From positions 1 to 20,252 of IMG/VR virus record IMGVR_UViG_3300032087_002112: 20,252 nucleotides of DNA; one strand, written 5' to 3'. Both the position numbers and the translations under genes were made by a program. Each line of letters begins with the position of its first letter. Positions within the stretch are counted from its first letter, which is position 1. Below the pieces are notes generated by a model, which had not been told where the DNA came from, searched no databases, and saw nothing but the letters and a program-made list of their open reading frames with translations. Shown one piece after another: positions 1 to 5,738 of this stretch. The stretch comes from a virus.

Positions 1-1
1 A

Positions 2-631
2 AAATGTTCATGGGATTCGATTATTCCTTTAGAGCCTATGTGGGAGCAGTTGAAGCGGGTCATTAAGCCTAATGGGGCTATTGTGATGACAGCGAGTCAG
101 CCGTTTACGACTACGTTAATTGCAAGCAATATGAAGATGTTTAAGTATTGCTGGGTGTGGGATAAAAAACTTTCTACAGGTGGGTTATTGTGCAATAAGA
201 GACCACTTAGGAGGCATGAAGATATATGCGTTTTTTATACTAAGCAAGTAAATTATAGACCAATAATGAGAAAAGGAAAGCCAAGGAAAAAAGGAGGTAT
301 GGCTCAAGGTGGCGTTTATAATGAAATTCCACAGCATAATGCAGTAATAAAAATATCAGACGAGTATTACCCAACATCAATATTGGAATTGAGTCATGCG
401 AAAATGAAAGGCAGGCAACACCCAACCCAAAAACCCGTAGCTTTAATGGAGTACCTAATCAAGACGTACACCAACGAAGGAGAAACGGTTTTAGACTTTA
501 CAATGGGCAGCGGCACTACAGGCCTAGCCTGCCAAAACCTAGGCCGTGATTTTATAGGTATTGAAATGGATGATCATTATTTTCAAGTGGCCAAGGATAG
601 AATAGAAAAACTTGCATCCACCAGCGAGTAG
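2..631 (+). CDS. DNA methyltransferase (N6-adenine/N4-cytosine, beta class), 5' end outside window
   Basis: The reading frame is open from base 2 and has no start of its own here; the first ATG at 38 is internal, because residues before it (including WDSIIPLEPMWEQLKR) match the usual run of this family. Counting from that Met, a HPTQKP motif lies at residues 128-133 and the AdoMet-binding motif I DFTMGSGTTG at 153-162, followed by GIE at 174-176. Motif I near the C terminus indicates the beta order, so the catalytic DPPY motif should lie upstream of the window. Phage enzymes of this type methylate adenine or N4-cytosine in short sites, often to protect phage DNA from host restriction. The target site cannot be read from the sequence. 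The call as amino-methyltransferase is firm; adenine versus cytosine specificity is open. Confidence 0.9.
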   Translation, partial: KCSWDSIIPLEPMWEQLKRVIKPNGAIVMTASQPFTTTLIASNMKMFKYCWVWDKKLSTGGLLCNKRPLRRHEDICVFYTKQVNYRPIMRKGKPRKKGGMAQGGVYNEIPQHNAVIKISDEYYPTSILELSHAKMKGRQHPTQKPVALMEYLIKTYTNEGETVLDFTMGSGTTGLACQNLGRDFIGIEMDDHYFQVAKDRIEKLASTSE

Positions 632-637
632 GCTATT

Positions 638-712
638 CTAATAACGAACGGGCGCTTTAATTAGCGCCATAACCCCAAGCACAACGGCTCGTCCGTTGAT
701 GCGCCTTGTTAG
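638..712 (+). repeat. attC-like hairpin site between the methyltransferase and the next gene
   Basis: The 101-base gap holds nested complementarity resembling an integron cassette recombination site. CTAATAA (638-644) can pair with TTGTTAG (706-712), and AACGGGC (647-653) with GTCCGTT (691-697), each with one G-T pair. Inside are a hairpin GGCGCT/AGCGCC (651-656 with 663-668) and CAACGG/CCGTTG (682-687 with 693-698). The spacers between the two outer stems are unequal (2 versus 8 bases), which is not canonical. No T-run follows, so it is a poor terminator. The attC reading is inference. Confidence 0.35.
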
Positions 713-732
713 CTGTTTTATTTGAGGATTGA

Positions 733-1089
733 ATGATGAATGAACGAACTATAGAACGACTACCTGACCTATTGCGCAGGCTGGCAAATGATTTTTTAAC
801 TGCTGACAAAAGAATAGAGGATTTAGAGCGTCAATTGGAAAGCGCGAAGGTTGGCGCATGGTTGGATGCAAGAGCGTGTAGGCCAGAGCAGAACCCAAAC
901 GCTAGGCCGTTTTGGGCAACGGTGCAGAATGGTGCGCTTAGTCGAATCGCTTTGCTTGCGTGGTTTGATGAATTTGGTTTTTGTGAGACAAGCGACATAT
1001 ATGCTGAAACATACGGCGAACAGGTATTGCTAGAGAATATTACTCACTGGATGCCGACAAATATGCCGTTTTACCCAGCAACTAAGTGA
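733..1089 (+). CDS. Small phage protein, possible divergent DUF551
   Basis: A 118-aa protein. Two adjacent ATGs (733 and 736) follow a GAGG at 724-727; either could start it. The N-terminal third (about residues 5-40) is charged and heptad-like, so probably a short coiled coil. The C terminus ends ITHWMPTNMPFYP, which resembles the THWMP close of DUF551 proteins such as the one at 4963-5259. The middle (FWATVQNG, WFDEFGF) is not something I recognise. DUF551 proteins are small phage accessory proteins of unknown role. The gene is bracketed by a perfect 11-base inverted repeat (706-716 and 1089-1099) within attC-like sequence, so it may have arrived as a gene cassette. Confidence 0.6.
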   Translation: MMNERTIERLPDLLRRLANDFLTADKRIEDLERQLESAKVGAWLDARACRPEQNPNARPFWATVQNGALSRIALLAWFDEFGFCETSDIYAETYGEQVLLENITHWMPTNMPFYPATK

Positions 1090-1122
1090 CAGCTAACAAC
1101 ACGATACGGGCGCTAGTCGCCC
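1089..1122 (+). repeat. Second attC-like end: CTAACAA box and hairpin
   Basis: ACAGCTAACAA (1089-1099) is the exact reverse complement of TTGTTAGCTGT at 706-716, on the far side of the small gene. It is followed by a perfect hairpin GGGCG-CTAGT-CGCCC (1108-1122). The stretch resembles the start of the site at 638-668 (CTAATAACGA.ACGGGCGC against CTAACAACACGATACGGGCGC). No matching right-hand GTTAG box is seen before the next gene, so if this is an attC it is truncated. Confidence 0.3.
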
Positions 1123-1139
1123 ATAAAAAGGAGAGTAAC

Positions 1140-1325
1140 ATGCCAGCAAAAAGAACCTACCTAGAGCCGTTCTCAATGTACGACCAGTGCTTTGATGTAG
1201 CGGTCTTGCTTAATGACAAAGAGTGGGACCAATACTGCGCCTTACCAGCAGAACAAAAGAACATGCTTAGAGAATCCGCGCATGATATAACTGTTAACGC
1301 TATATTTAAGATGATGGGGTGTTGA
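1140..1325 (+). CDS. Hypothetical 61-aa phage protein
   Basis: The start at 1140 is chosen because AAAGGAGAG (1127-1135) sits just upstream; the frame is open further 5' to a GTG at 1086, but that would run through the hairpin site. The protein begins MPAKRTYLEPFSMYD, has WDQY near residue 28 and two Cys that form no obvious metal motif. It is soluble and probably mostly helical. I do not recognise the family. The stop is one base away from the start of the membrane protein gene, so the two are probably co-translated. Confidence 0.7.
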   Translation: MPAKRTYLEPFSMYDQCFDVAVLLNDKEWDQYCALPAEQKNMLRESAHDITVNAIFKMMGC

Positions 1326-1326
1326 T

Positions 1327-1587
1327 ATGGATTATTTTTACATCTGTATAGCTCAATTTTTTAGTGTGTTCGCATTGGTAATGGGTAGCAAATTACTAAG
1401 AGATGACAGGTGGATTCTAGCTATGGCTAATAGCTGGCTTATATCAATAACCCAATTTGTGTTTGTGTTTATAGCTGCGAACTCTAGTACTCCATATATT
1501 ACATTCTTTTTTGCTGCCGTAGGCGGTTCACTTGGATGTGGTTTTGGGCATCTATTTTATACTCGTTTTATCTTAAGAGGTGATTAA
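1327..1587 (+). CDS. Small integral membrane protein
   Basis: An 86-aa protein with three hydrophobic stretches at about residues 4-22, 34-52 and 56-78, separated by short polar turns (SKLLRDDR at 21-28; NSSTP at 53-57). The last is glycine-rich (VGGSLGCGFG). This length and layout recur in uncharacterised small phage/prophage membrane proteins. It lacks features that would identify it as a holin, and it lies far from any lysis gene in view, so no function is assigned. It begins one base after the preceding stop and ends one base before the next start, inside an operon. Confidence 0.7.
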   Translation: MDYFYICIAQFFSVFALVMGSKLLRDDRWILAMANSWLISITQFVFVFIAANSSTPYITFFFAAVGGSLGCGFGHLFYTRFILRGD

Positions 1588-1588
1588 T

Positions 1589-3079
1589 ATGAAATGCCCA
1601 AACTGCGAAAGCGAAAACCTAGTGACGCATGGCAAGAATCCGCCTCGCTGGATATGCGGTGATTGCACACGAACGACGCGCCGGCCTATCATTGGTGCCA
1701 GTTGGCCGGATGTTAAACTAACCAAGCAAACCTTTGTCGTAACATGGGCGCAGAACGCAACGCCTGTATTTGCGCCATTTCTTAAATCAATCAAGACCTA
1801 CTTAAAACACAACGATGCCCAATTGCTTGTGGTGCCCGGGCGCTATAAGAATGCAACGAGCGTCTGGACTAAGCAGCAGGAAAATGACGAATGGTGGCAT
1901 GAGAGTCTAGCGCCGTACATGTGCGGCAATGAGACAAAGCTTGACCGGAATCTGACAGTATTGGCCGACCTGCCTATTCAGCCGACTGCGGTTAATCCCC
2001 TTTCTGGGTCCGTTAAGACCCAATCTGGTCCTCTTAGCTGTATAGTCGGTCATCCACAGATAGCGCAAGAAACCGTGGCCACGCCTCAAAGCAAGCTAGC
2101 CAAGATTGTCATGACAACCGGGGCAATCACTAAGCAGAATTACTCCAAGTCACGAGCAGGCAAGCAGGGCGAATTTCACCATGAATATGGTGCAGTAGTA
2201 GTCGAGATAGACGGGCCTCGCTTTCACGTTCGTCATATCATCGCTGACGGCCATGGCAAGTTCTACGACTTAGACAAACTCTATGACGGCAACAAGGTAA
2301 CGAAAGGCCATCGTGCAGCGTGCTTTGTCAGTGGTGACTTTCACGCTAAGTTCCTTGATCAGAGCGTAAAGCAAGCATGGTGGACTGGTAAGGACTCGCT
2401 GTTAAAGCTAATCAAACCAAAAGCCCAGGTATTCCATGACTTTTTTGATGGCTACTTTGGTTCACATCACCATGAGCGCGATCCGTTTCTTAAAGCCCGC
2501 AAGCACTATACAAAAGACAATGACGGTATGCGTGAGATGCAGCAGTCTATATCTGAATTATCCGATTGCTTGTTGTGCGATAAAAACTACATCACTAAAT
2601 CCAATCACGATGAGCACATTGATCGTTGGCTAAAAGAAACCGACTGGCGCAAAGACCCGCAGAATGCTGAGTTTTATCTGGAGACTAGCTTAGAGTGGAT
2701 TAAAACCATTAAAGCTGGCAAATCGTTTGACCCGGTTAAATTTTGGGTTGAGCGTTCGACTGATAAAGCCACATTCTTAGGGCGCGCCGATGTGATCAAG
2801 ATAAAAGACCATATTGTCAGCTACCACGGCGACAAAGGCCTGAACGGCTCGAGAGGCTCTCGCAAGTCCATGAATAACATCGGGGCAAAGACAATCATCG
2901 GCCATTCACACTCGCCAGGGAGAGAGAAAGGCTGCATCCAGGTTGGCCTGTCAGCCATCTATGGCCTTGAGTATGCAGTGGGCGCACCTAGCGCATGGAT
3001 GCACACGGCGGCGATTGAGTACGCTAATGGCAAGGTCACGTTGATCAATTGTATTGACGGGCATTATCGGAAGGGTTAA
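1589..3079 (+). CDS. Metallophosphoesterase, phage T5 A1-like
   Basis: The ATG at 1589 is preferred over an upstream in-frame GTG (1580) because AGAGGTGA lies at the right distance. The 496-aa protein opens with a zinc-ribbon-like pair of CxxC knuckles (C3, C6, C23, C26). It then carries the calcineurin-type metal-binding series: GDFH (D250, H252), SNHDEH (N339, H340, D341), YHGD (H413) and GHSH (H439, H441). The segments around HDFFDGYFGSHHHERD, NHDEHIDRW and GHSHSPG resemble the phage T5 A1 family (pre-early protein needed for second-step DNA transfer and host DNA breakdown), often annotated as DNA transfer protein or phosphoesterase. A two-metal phosphoesterase acting on nucleotides or DNA is well supported; a role in host DNA degradation is inference. 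A strong terminator follows. Confidence 0.85.
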   Translation: MKCPNCESENLVTHGKNPPRWICGDCTRTTRRPIIGASWPDVKLTKQTFVVTWAQNATPVFAPFLKSIKTYLKHNDAQLLVVPGRYKNATSVWTKQQENDEWWHESLAPYMCGNETKLDRNLTVLADLPIQPTAVNPLSGSVKTQSGPLSCIVGHPQIAQETVATPQSKLAKIVMTTGAITKQNYSKSRAGKQGEFHHEYGAVVVEIDGPRFHVRHIIADGHGKFYDLDKLYDGNKVTKGHRAACFVSGDFHAKFLDQSVKQAWWTGKDSLLKLIKPKAQVFHDFFDGYFGSHHHERDPFLKARKHYTKDNDGMREMQQSISELSDCLLCDKNYITKSNHDEHIDRWLKETDWRKDPQNAEFYLETSLEWIKTIKAGKSFDPVKFWVERSTDKATFLGRADVIKIKDHIVSYHGDKGLNGSRGSRKSMNNIGAKTIIGHSHSPGREKGCIQVGLSAIYGLEYAVGAPSAWMHTAAIEYANGKVTLINCIDGHYRKG

Positions 3080-3089
3080 TATCTAGCCC

Positions 3090-3113
3090 AGCAGAAGCCA
3101 CTCCTCTTCTGCT
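3090..3113 (+). other. Hairpin directly after the phosphoesterase gene
   Basis: AGCAGAAG (3090-3097) pairs perfectly with CTTCTGCT (3106-3113) around an eight-base loop. No T-run follows, so it is not itself an intrinsic terminator. It abuts the terminator stem that begins at 3115 and may protect the 3' end of the mRNA. Confidence 0.45.
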
Positions 3114-3114
3114 T

Positions 3115-3157
3115 GCCCGCACAAGGTTTATCCTCCTTTTCCTTGTGTGGGCTTTTT
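3115..3157 (+). terminator. Rho-independent terminator ending the first operon
   Basis: GCCCGCACAAGG (3115-3126) pairs with CCTTGTGTGGGC (3141-3152), a 12-bp stem with one G-T pair and a 14-base loop, followed by TTTTT (3153-3157). It lies 36 bases after the phosphoesterase stop. This is the clearest terminator in the window. Confidence 0.9.
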
Positions 3158-3209
3158 GGGTAACACGGCCCCGTTCGTACTTTATTCGCTTCGTGGTTTT
3201 TTAATACGC

Positions 3210-3342
3210 CGCCAATCACTTGCTTTGCTACATTGGCGCTCTTATTACCTCACCAAGGCTATGGTGCCGACATCAGTGTCGGTAGCACCTCAAATCGTGT
3301 GAGTATATTCGCCCCTCTTGTGTACGCATTAGGGGCTTTTTT
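3210..3342 (+). ncRNA. Possible small structured RNA ending at an intrinsic terminator
   Basis: Three successive stem-loops (3210-3238, 3263-3289, 3311-3336) end in a T-run, with no coding capacity between them. The middle stem has ten pairs. The candidate rests only on structure and position between two operons. The alternative is two stacked terminators plus unrelated hairpins. Confidence 0.22.
3311..3342 (+). terminator. Second rho-independent terminator
   Basis: GCCCCT (3311-3316) pairs with AGGGGC (3331-3336) around a 14-base loop and is followed by TTTTTT (3337-3342). It would stop read-through from the first operon or end a transcript arising within the noncoding stretch. Confidence 0.75.
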
Positions 3343-3416
3343 ATACACATCCCATTCTCATGTACACATATCGGCTTTTTCTATACATATCCCCGCGAAC
3401 ATATCTAAAAGTTGAA

Positions 3417-3444
3417 TTGATTACTTGGGCTTGGTGTTTATACT
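3417..3444 (+). promoter_or_regulatory. Putative sigma70 promoter for the 3475 operon
   Basis: TTGATT (3417-3422) and TATACT (3439-3444) are 16 bases apart, 30 bases before the start at 3475 and after two terminators. The -10 matches consensus at five of six positions and the -35 at four of six. Confidence 0.5.
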
Positions 3445-3474
3445 TGGTTTATCAACTAACAAGGAGCAACAAAA

Positions 3475-3975
3475 ATGAAACCAACACTAGAGCAACTAAA
3501 CGACCCTAAATGGTGGCGTGATAGTGCGCCGGAAGGTGCTGAGGCATGGGTAGATGAATGTTTCGTTAAATGGGATGAAGGGAGAGAATACATTTTTACT
3601 GATTCAGGGTGGGAGACCGAGGGAGAGTCGTGGACACTGCGAGATTATAAAAACGATTCTGGATTTTGTGTTGTGGAACGCCCAACCAAGCCAGCATTTG
3701 TGCCGAAGGTTGGTGAATGGTGCCTATCATATGGCGGGGCAAAGATGATGCTTGTCGGTTTAAGTAGCAGTGATCATTACGTCTTTGAGATTGATAATGG
3801 CGGATTAACAATGCTCGGTTCTATTGACGGATTCCGCCCCATAAAATCCGAGCGTGAATTGTTTGTTGAGGCTGGCGTAAAAGCAAATAGAAATTTAGGT
3901 ATAGGAGCAACACAAGAAGAAATGTTTGAAGCACTATACGACGCTGGATGCCGATTCATGGAGACCGACAAATGA
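3475..3975 (+). CDS. Hypothetical phage protein, 166 aa
   Basis: First gene of the second operon, with AAGGAG (3461-3466) eight bases before the ATG. The protein is acidic and Trp-rich, beginning MKPTLEQLNDPKWWRD. That opening with PEGAEAW resembles a group of uncharacterised phage accessory proteins that start with a 'TLEQL...PEGA' segment. The middle (about residues 70-125) reads as small beta strands (VPKVGEWCLSY, MMLVGL, YVFEID), followed by a helical tail with ERELFVEAG and ATQEEMFEALYDAG. Function is unknown. The stop overlaps the next start as ATGA. Confidence 0.8.
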   Translation: MKPTLEQLNDPKWWRDSAPEGAEAWVDECFVKWDEGREYIFTDSGWETEGESWTLRDYKNDSGFCVVERPTKPAFVPKVGEWCLSYGGAKMMLVGLSSSDHYVFEIDNGGLTMLGSIDGFRPIKSERELFVEAGVKANRNLGIGATQEEMFEALYDAGCRFMETDK

Positions 3976-4247
3976 TCCTACAAATGCGCAGAAACCGACA
4001 TGAGGTGCTTACTCTTATGAGTACTGGCTTTGTATTGCCGCCTGAACATTGCGAGTTCGTAGAGGCGGCCACAATCATGGAGAAGATGAAAGTAATTCTC
4101 ATGGAGCACGTAGGCACAATGCCAAGCGGTTATTGGTTTGAGCTGGTTACAAAAGACGACGAAGGCCGTGAGCGCACAAGTGAGATACCAGCAGAGATCG
4201 ACACGTCGGACGGCTTGCACGAATGGTATATGACGGAGGTGCAGTAA
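3972..4247 (+). CDS. Hypothetical protein, 91 aa
   Basis: The start at 3972 is chosen because its ATGA overlaps the upstream TGA, the coupling used repeatedly in this genome; an in-frame ATG at 3948 would overlap the previous gene by 28 bases. The protein begins MILQMRRNRHEVLTLM, has a helical centre and an acidic C terminus (TKDDEGRERTSEIPAEID). I see no recognised motif, signal or membrane segment. It ends in TAATG with the next gene. Confidence 0.65.
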   Translation: MILQMRRNRHEVLTLMSTGFVLPPEHCEFVEAATIMEKMKVILMEHVGTMPSGYWFELVTKDDEGRERTSEIPAEIDTSDGLHEWYMTEVQ

Positions 4248-4408
4248 TGGCATATTACACACCATACGAAGAGCAGGAGCAGTGCTGCTATAGCGAGGAA
4301 TGCAATAAGGTAGCAGATAACCGTGTCTTGGTTGGGCATTGCTTCCAATCAGTGTGTGACGATCACAAGAAGGAGCTTGAAGAATGGATAGCGGAACAGT
4401 TTACTTAG
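4247..4408 (+). CDS. Cys-rich 53-aa protein, possible small zinc-binding protein
   Basis: The start at 4247 overlaps the previous stop by one base, and GGAGGT (4235-4240) is six bases upstream. The protein contains CCYSEEC near residues 12-18, then HC, C and DDH near residues 31-39 (HCFQSVCDDHKK). The spacing C-x4-C ... H-C-x4-C-x2-H could hold a zinc ion. The C terminus is an acidic helix. The zinc-binding idea is inference from residue spacing; I cannot name a family. Its last 25 bases overlap the next gene. Confidence 0.7.
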   Translation: MAYYTPYEEQEQCCYSEECNKVADNRVLVGHCFQSVCDDHKKELEEWIAEQFT

Positions 4409-4557
4409 TGGGCCTGTTATGGCTTGTGACCTATGTCCTGGTGCTTCACGTTGAAGTGCCGGAGATAGACACTGGCCTGCCACAAGTGTCGGAAAAGTAT
4501 GACGCACGCGCACAAATCAAAACCGCTTGCATGGCGTTCGTTGAGCGTGTAGATTAG
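4384..4557 (+). CDS. Small single-span membrane protein, 57 aa
   Basis: Reading from ATG 4384 gives a protein starting MDSGTVYLVGLLWLVTYVLV, a clear membrane segment at about residues 5-22, followed by a 35-residue polar tail with acidic and basic patches (EVPEIDTG, SEKYDARAQIK) and ending FVERVD. AGGAG (4371-4375) is eight bases upstream. The first 25 bases overlap the previous gene in another frame. Good ribosome site, membrane segment and operon position support a real gene. Topology is likely N-out with a cytoplasmic tail, but function is unknown. Confidence 0.65.
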   Translation: MDSGTVYLVGLLWLVTYVLVLHVEVPEIDTGLPQVSEKYDARAQIKTACMAFVERVD

Positions 4558-4585
4558 AATTACAAACAACAGAGGAGTGAGAAAG

Positions 4586-4741
4586 ATGGGAATACTTGGA
4601 TTATTAGGCGTTCTATTTGTGGGCCTAAAACTAACCGGATACATTAATTGGGCATGGGTTTTAGTAACCTTGCCTTTCTGGGCTATGCCAGTCTTTGTGA
4701 TACTGATGGCGTTTGCTATTGCGGCGCTAGACCGTAAATAG
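4586..4741 (+). CDS. Very small membrane protein, 51 aa
   Basis: ATG 4586 follows AGAGGAG (4571-4577). The protein begins MGILGLLGVLFVGLKLTGYI and is hydrophobic throughout, with segments at about residues 3-19 and 22-46 and a C-terminal LDRK. The short pattern of hydrophobic residues around GYINWAWVLVTLP resembles a widespread family of ~50-residue phage membrane proteins sometimes annotated as fragile-X-F-like transmembrane proteins; I am not certain of that match. Position, ribosome site and intact frame support it as a gene. It could be holin-like, but no lysis gene is nearby. Confidence 0.65.
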   Translation: MGILGLLGVLFVGLKLTGYINWAWVLVTLPFWAMPVFVILMAFAIAALDRK

Positions 4742-4828
4742 AATCATCAACGAGCAGGAGGTGATAAAGCAGTACCCGCCGATCACATGCGTGAGCACCT
4801 GAGGCGGTTTTCTAAAGGAGTCCAACCA

Positions 4829-4957
4829 ATGAAAACAATCAAAATCACAATGGCCGCGCTTGTACTGGTGTTTGCTTATAGCCTAGTAGACCACATAGAA
4901 CGCACAAACACGCCGATTAATACCGATATTCGGCTCAATACGTTAGAAAAGGAGTGA
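4829..4957 (+). CDS. Small signal-anchored protein, 42 aa
   Basis: AAAGGAG (4814-4820) sits eight bases before ATG 4829. The product begins MKTIKITMAALVLVFAYSLV, a short positive N terminus and one hydrophobic stretch (about residues 7-19) like a signal anchor, then a polar tail ending TLEKE. An in-frame ATG at 4787 would add 14 residues (MREHLRRFSKGVQP) but has no ribosome site at the right distance. The end of the gene contains the ribosome site (AAGGAG, 4949-4954) of the next gene, so the two are translationally linked. Function unknown. Confidence 0.55.
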   Translation: MKTIKITMAALVLVFAYSLVDHIERTNTPINTDIRLNTLEKE

Positions 4958-4962
4958 TAGTT

Positions 4963-5259
4963 ATGAGTAAGCAGAAGATTAGAGAGTGGCTAGAAGAGAA
5001 CATAGGTTACTTCTACGATGACAATAGAATAACAATGGATGAGACTATTGACATCATCCACCAATACACCCAAGGCCAGAGCGGGTGGGTGAGTGTTGAA
5101 GATAGATTGCCAGAAGTCGGGGTACGTGTTTTGATTTTTACAACTCAGACGATAGAAGCCGTAATGTACCGTAATAATCGCTTTAATAGATTTGGCATGG
5201 ATATAGATTACGCCACCCACTGGATGCCGCTACCCCTGCCACCAACACAGGAGGCTTGA
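4963..5259 (+). CDS. DUF551 domain protein
   Basis: ATG 4963 is placed eight bases after AAGGAG (4949-4954). The 98-aa protein has an acidic helical N terminus (about residues 1-38, KIREWLEENIGYF) and a C-terminal DUF551 domain marked by WVSVEDRLPEVGVRVLIF near residue 42 and the closing THWMPLPLPP near residue 85. DUF551 is common in small early phage proteins and has no established function. The gene runs directly into the coiled-coil gene at 5261. Confidence 0.85.
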   Translation: MSKQKIREWLEENIGYFYDDNRITMDETIDIIHQYTQGQSGWVSVEDRLPEVGVRVLIFTTQTIEAVMYRNNRFNRFGMDIDYATHWMPLPLPPTQEA

Positions 5260-5260
5260 T

Positions 5261-5503
5261 GTGAAAGAACAAAACCTACTAGACCGCCTAGACAGCAAAG
5301 ACCGAAAGATCAAGGCTCAAGAGGCTGAGATCAAGAAGGTTAAGCAAGACCATAAAGCCCTGGCTGGATTGGTCAGGAGTCTGCGCGATAGGAACAAGCT
5401 ATTGAAAGCGCTTCTATCACGGATAGCTGACGAAACCAAAGACGGCCACGACAAGATTGAAGCTTGGCGGGCAGTTGCTGAAGATTGCAGGCATTTAGAC
5501 TAA
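5261..5503 (+). CDS. Small coiled-coil protein, GTG start
   Basis: An 80-aa protein that starts at GTG 5261, one base after the previous stop, with AGGAGG (5250-5255) in range. Residues 1-60 are almost entirely charged heptads (LLDRLDSKDRKIKAQEAEIK, then LAGLVRSLRDRNKLLKALLS), a long coiled coil, followed by an acidic C terminus. Such proteins occur among early phage genes without a known role. It is the last gene before the late promoter. Confidence 0.7.
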   Translation: MKEQNLLDRLDSKDRKIKAQEAEIKKVKQDHKALAGLVRSLRDRNKLLKALLSRIADETKDGHDKIEAWRAVAEDCRHLD

Positions 5504-5524
5504 CCCATGCAGTAGTGCTACAAT
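5496..5524 (+). promoter_or_regulatory. Putative extended -10 promoter of the late operon
   Basis: TACAAT (5519-5524) is preceded by TGC (5516-5518), an extended -10, and by TAGACT (5496-5501) 17 bases upstream, four of six to the -35 consensus. It lies 23 bases before the start at 5547, at the boundary between accessory and structural genes, although no terminator precedes it. Confidence 0.45.
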
Positions 5525-5546
5525 CAGCACATTAAGAGGTGATAAT

Positions 5547-5738
5547 ATGCCAGAAGTAACAAAGCTGCCAGATAGTGACGATAATGCGCCGACAGTAAAA
5601 CTTATCAAGGCGCTAACTCATGCCTGCTGGGAGTATGACGGCGAAATGTCTATTATCGAAATAACCGGATGTCTTGAGGTGGTTAAGCACCAAATACTAT
5701 TTGACACTGCGCTAGACGATGTGGATTGGGAAGAATGA
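5547..5738 (+). CDS. Small acidic protein, 63 aa
   Basis: ATG 5547 follows AAGAGGTGA (5534-5542). The product is strongly acidic, with a disordered start (EVTKLPDSDDNAP) and an acidic end (DTALDDVDWEE). The centre (LIKALTHACWEYDGEMSIIE) is helical. I do not recognise a family. It is the first gene behind the putative late promoter, and its stop overlaps the next start as ATGA, which suggests coupling to the structural protein that follows. Confidence 0.7.
   Translation: MPEVTKLPDSDDNAPTVKLIKALTHACWEYDGEMSIIEITGCLEVVKHQILFDTALDDVDWEE

Larger units (their letters stand above)
3158..3474 (+). other. Noncoding stretch with hairpins and a second terminator
   Basis: I see no convincing gene here; the one open frame of 60 codons (3233-3415) runs through a terminator and has no ribosome site. 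The stretch holds a stem CGCCAAT/ATTGGCG (3210-3216 with 3232-3238), a ten-pair hairpin GGTGC+CGACA with TGTCG+GCACC (3263-3289, three-base bulge), a terminator (3311-3342), then AT-rich sequence with a promoter for the next operon. The hairpins plus terminator could be the tail of a small structured RNA, but I find no clear promoter for one: only TTTAAT at 3200-3205 without a good -35. Confidence 0.5.

Noticed and set aside
1086-1139. Upstream GTG extension of the 61-aa gene
   Set aside because: It would translate the hairpin/attC-like site; the ATG at 1140 has a strong ribosome site.
3158-3310. tRNA gene in the noncoding stretch
   Set aside because: No cloverleaf, no GTTCRANNC arm paired at the right spacing and no acceptor stem.
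3233-3415. 60-codon open frame in the noncoding stretch
   Set aside because: It crosses the terminator at 3311-3342, has no ribosome site and reads as low-complexity hydrophobic/His-Ser sequence.
3948-3971. Upstream ATG for the 91-aa gene
   Set aside because: It gives a 28-base overlap and no better ribosome site; the ATGA overlap at 3972 matches the style of this genome.
4761-4802. 13-codon GTG frame just after AGGAGG
   Set aside because: The ribosome-like site directly abuts the GTG, so spacing is wrong; the peptide has no recognisable feature.
4776-4813. CCGCC/GGCGG stem followed by TTTTCT as a terminator
   Set aside because: Only five pairs over a 22-base loop; too weak to call.
4787-4828. 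Upstream ATG for the 42-aa membrane protein
   Set aside because: No ribosome site within range; it would put a basic 14-residue stretch before a normal signal-anchor start that has its own AAAGGAG.
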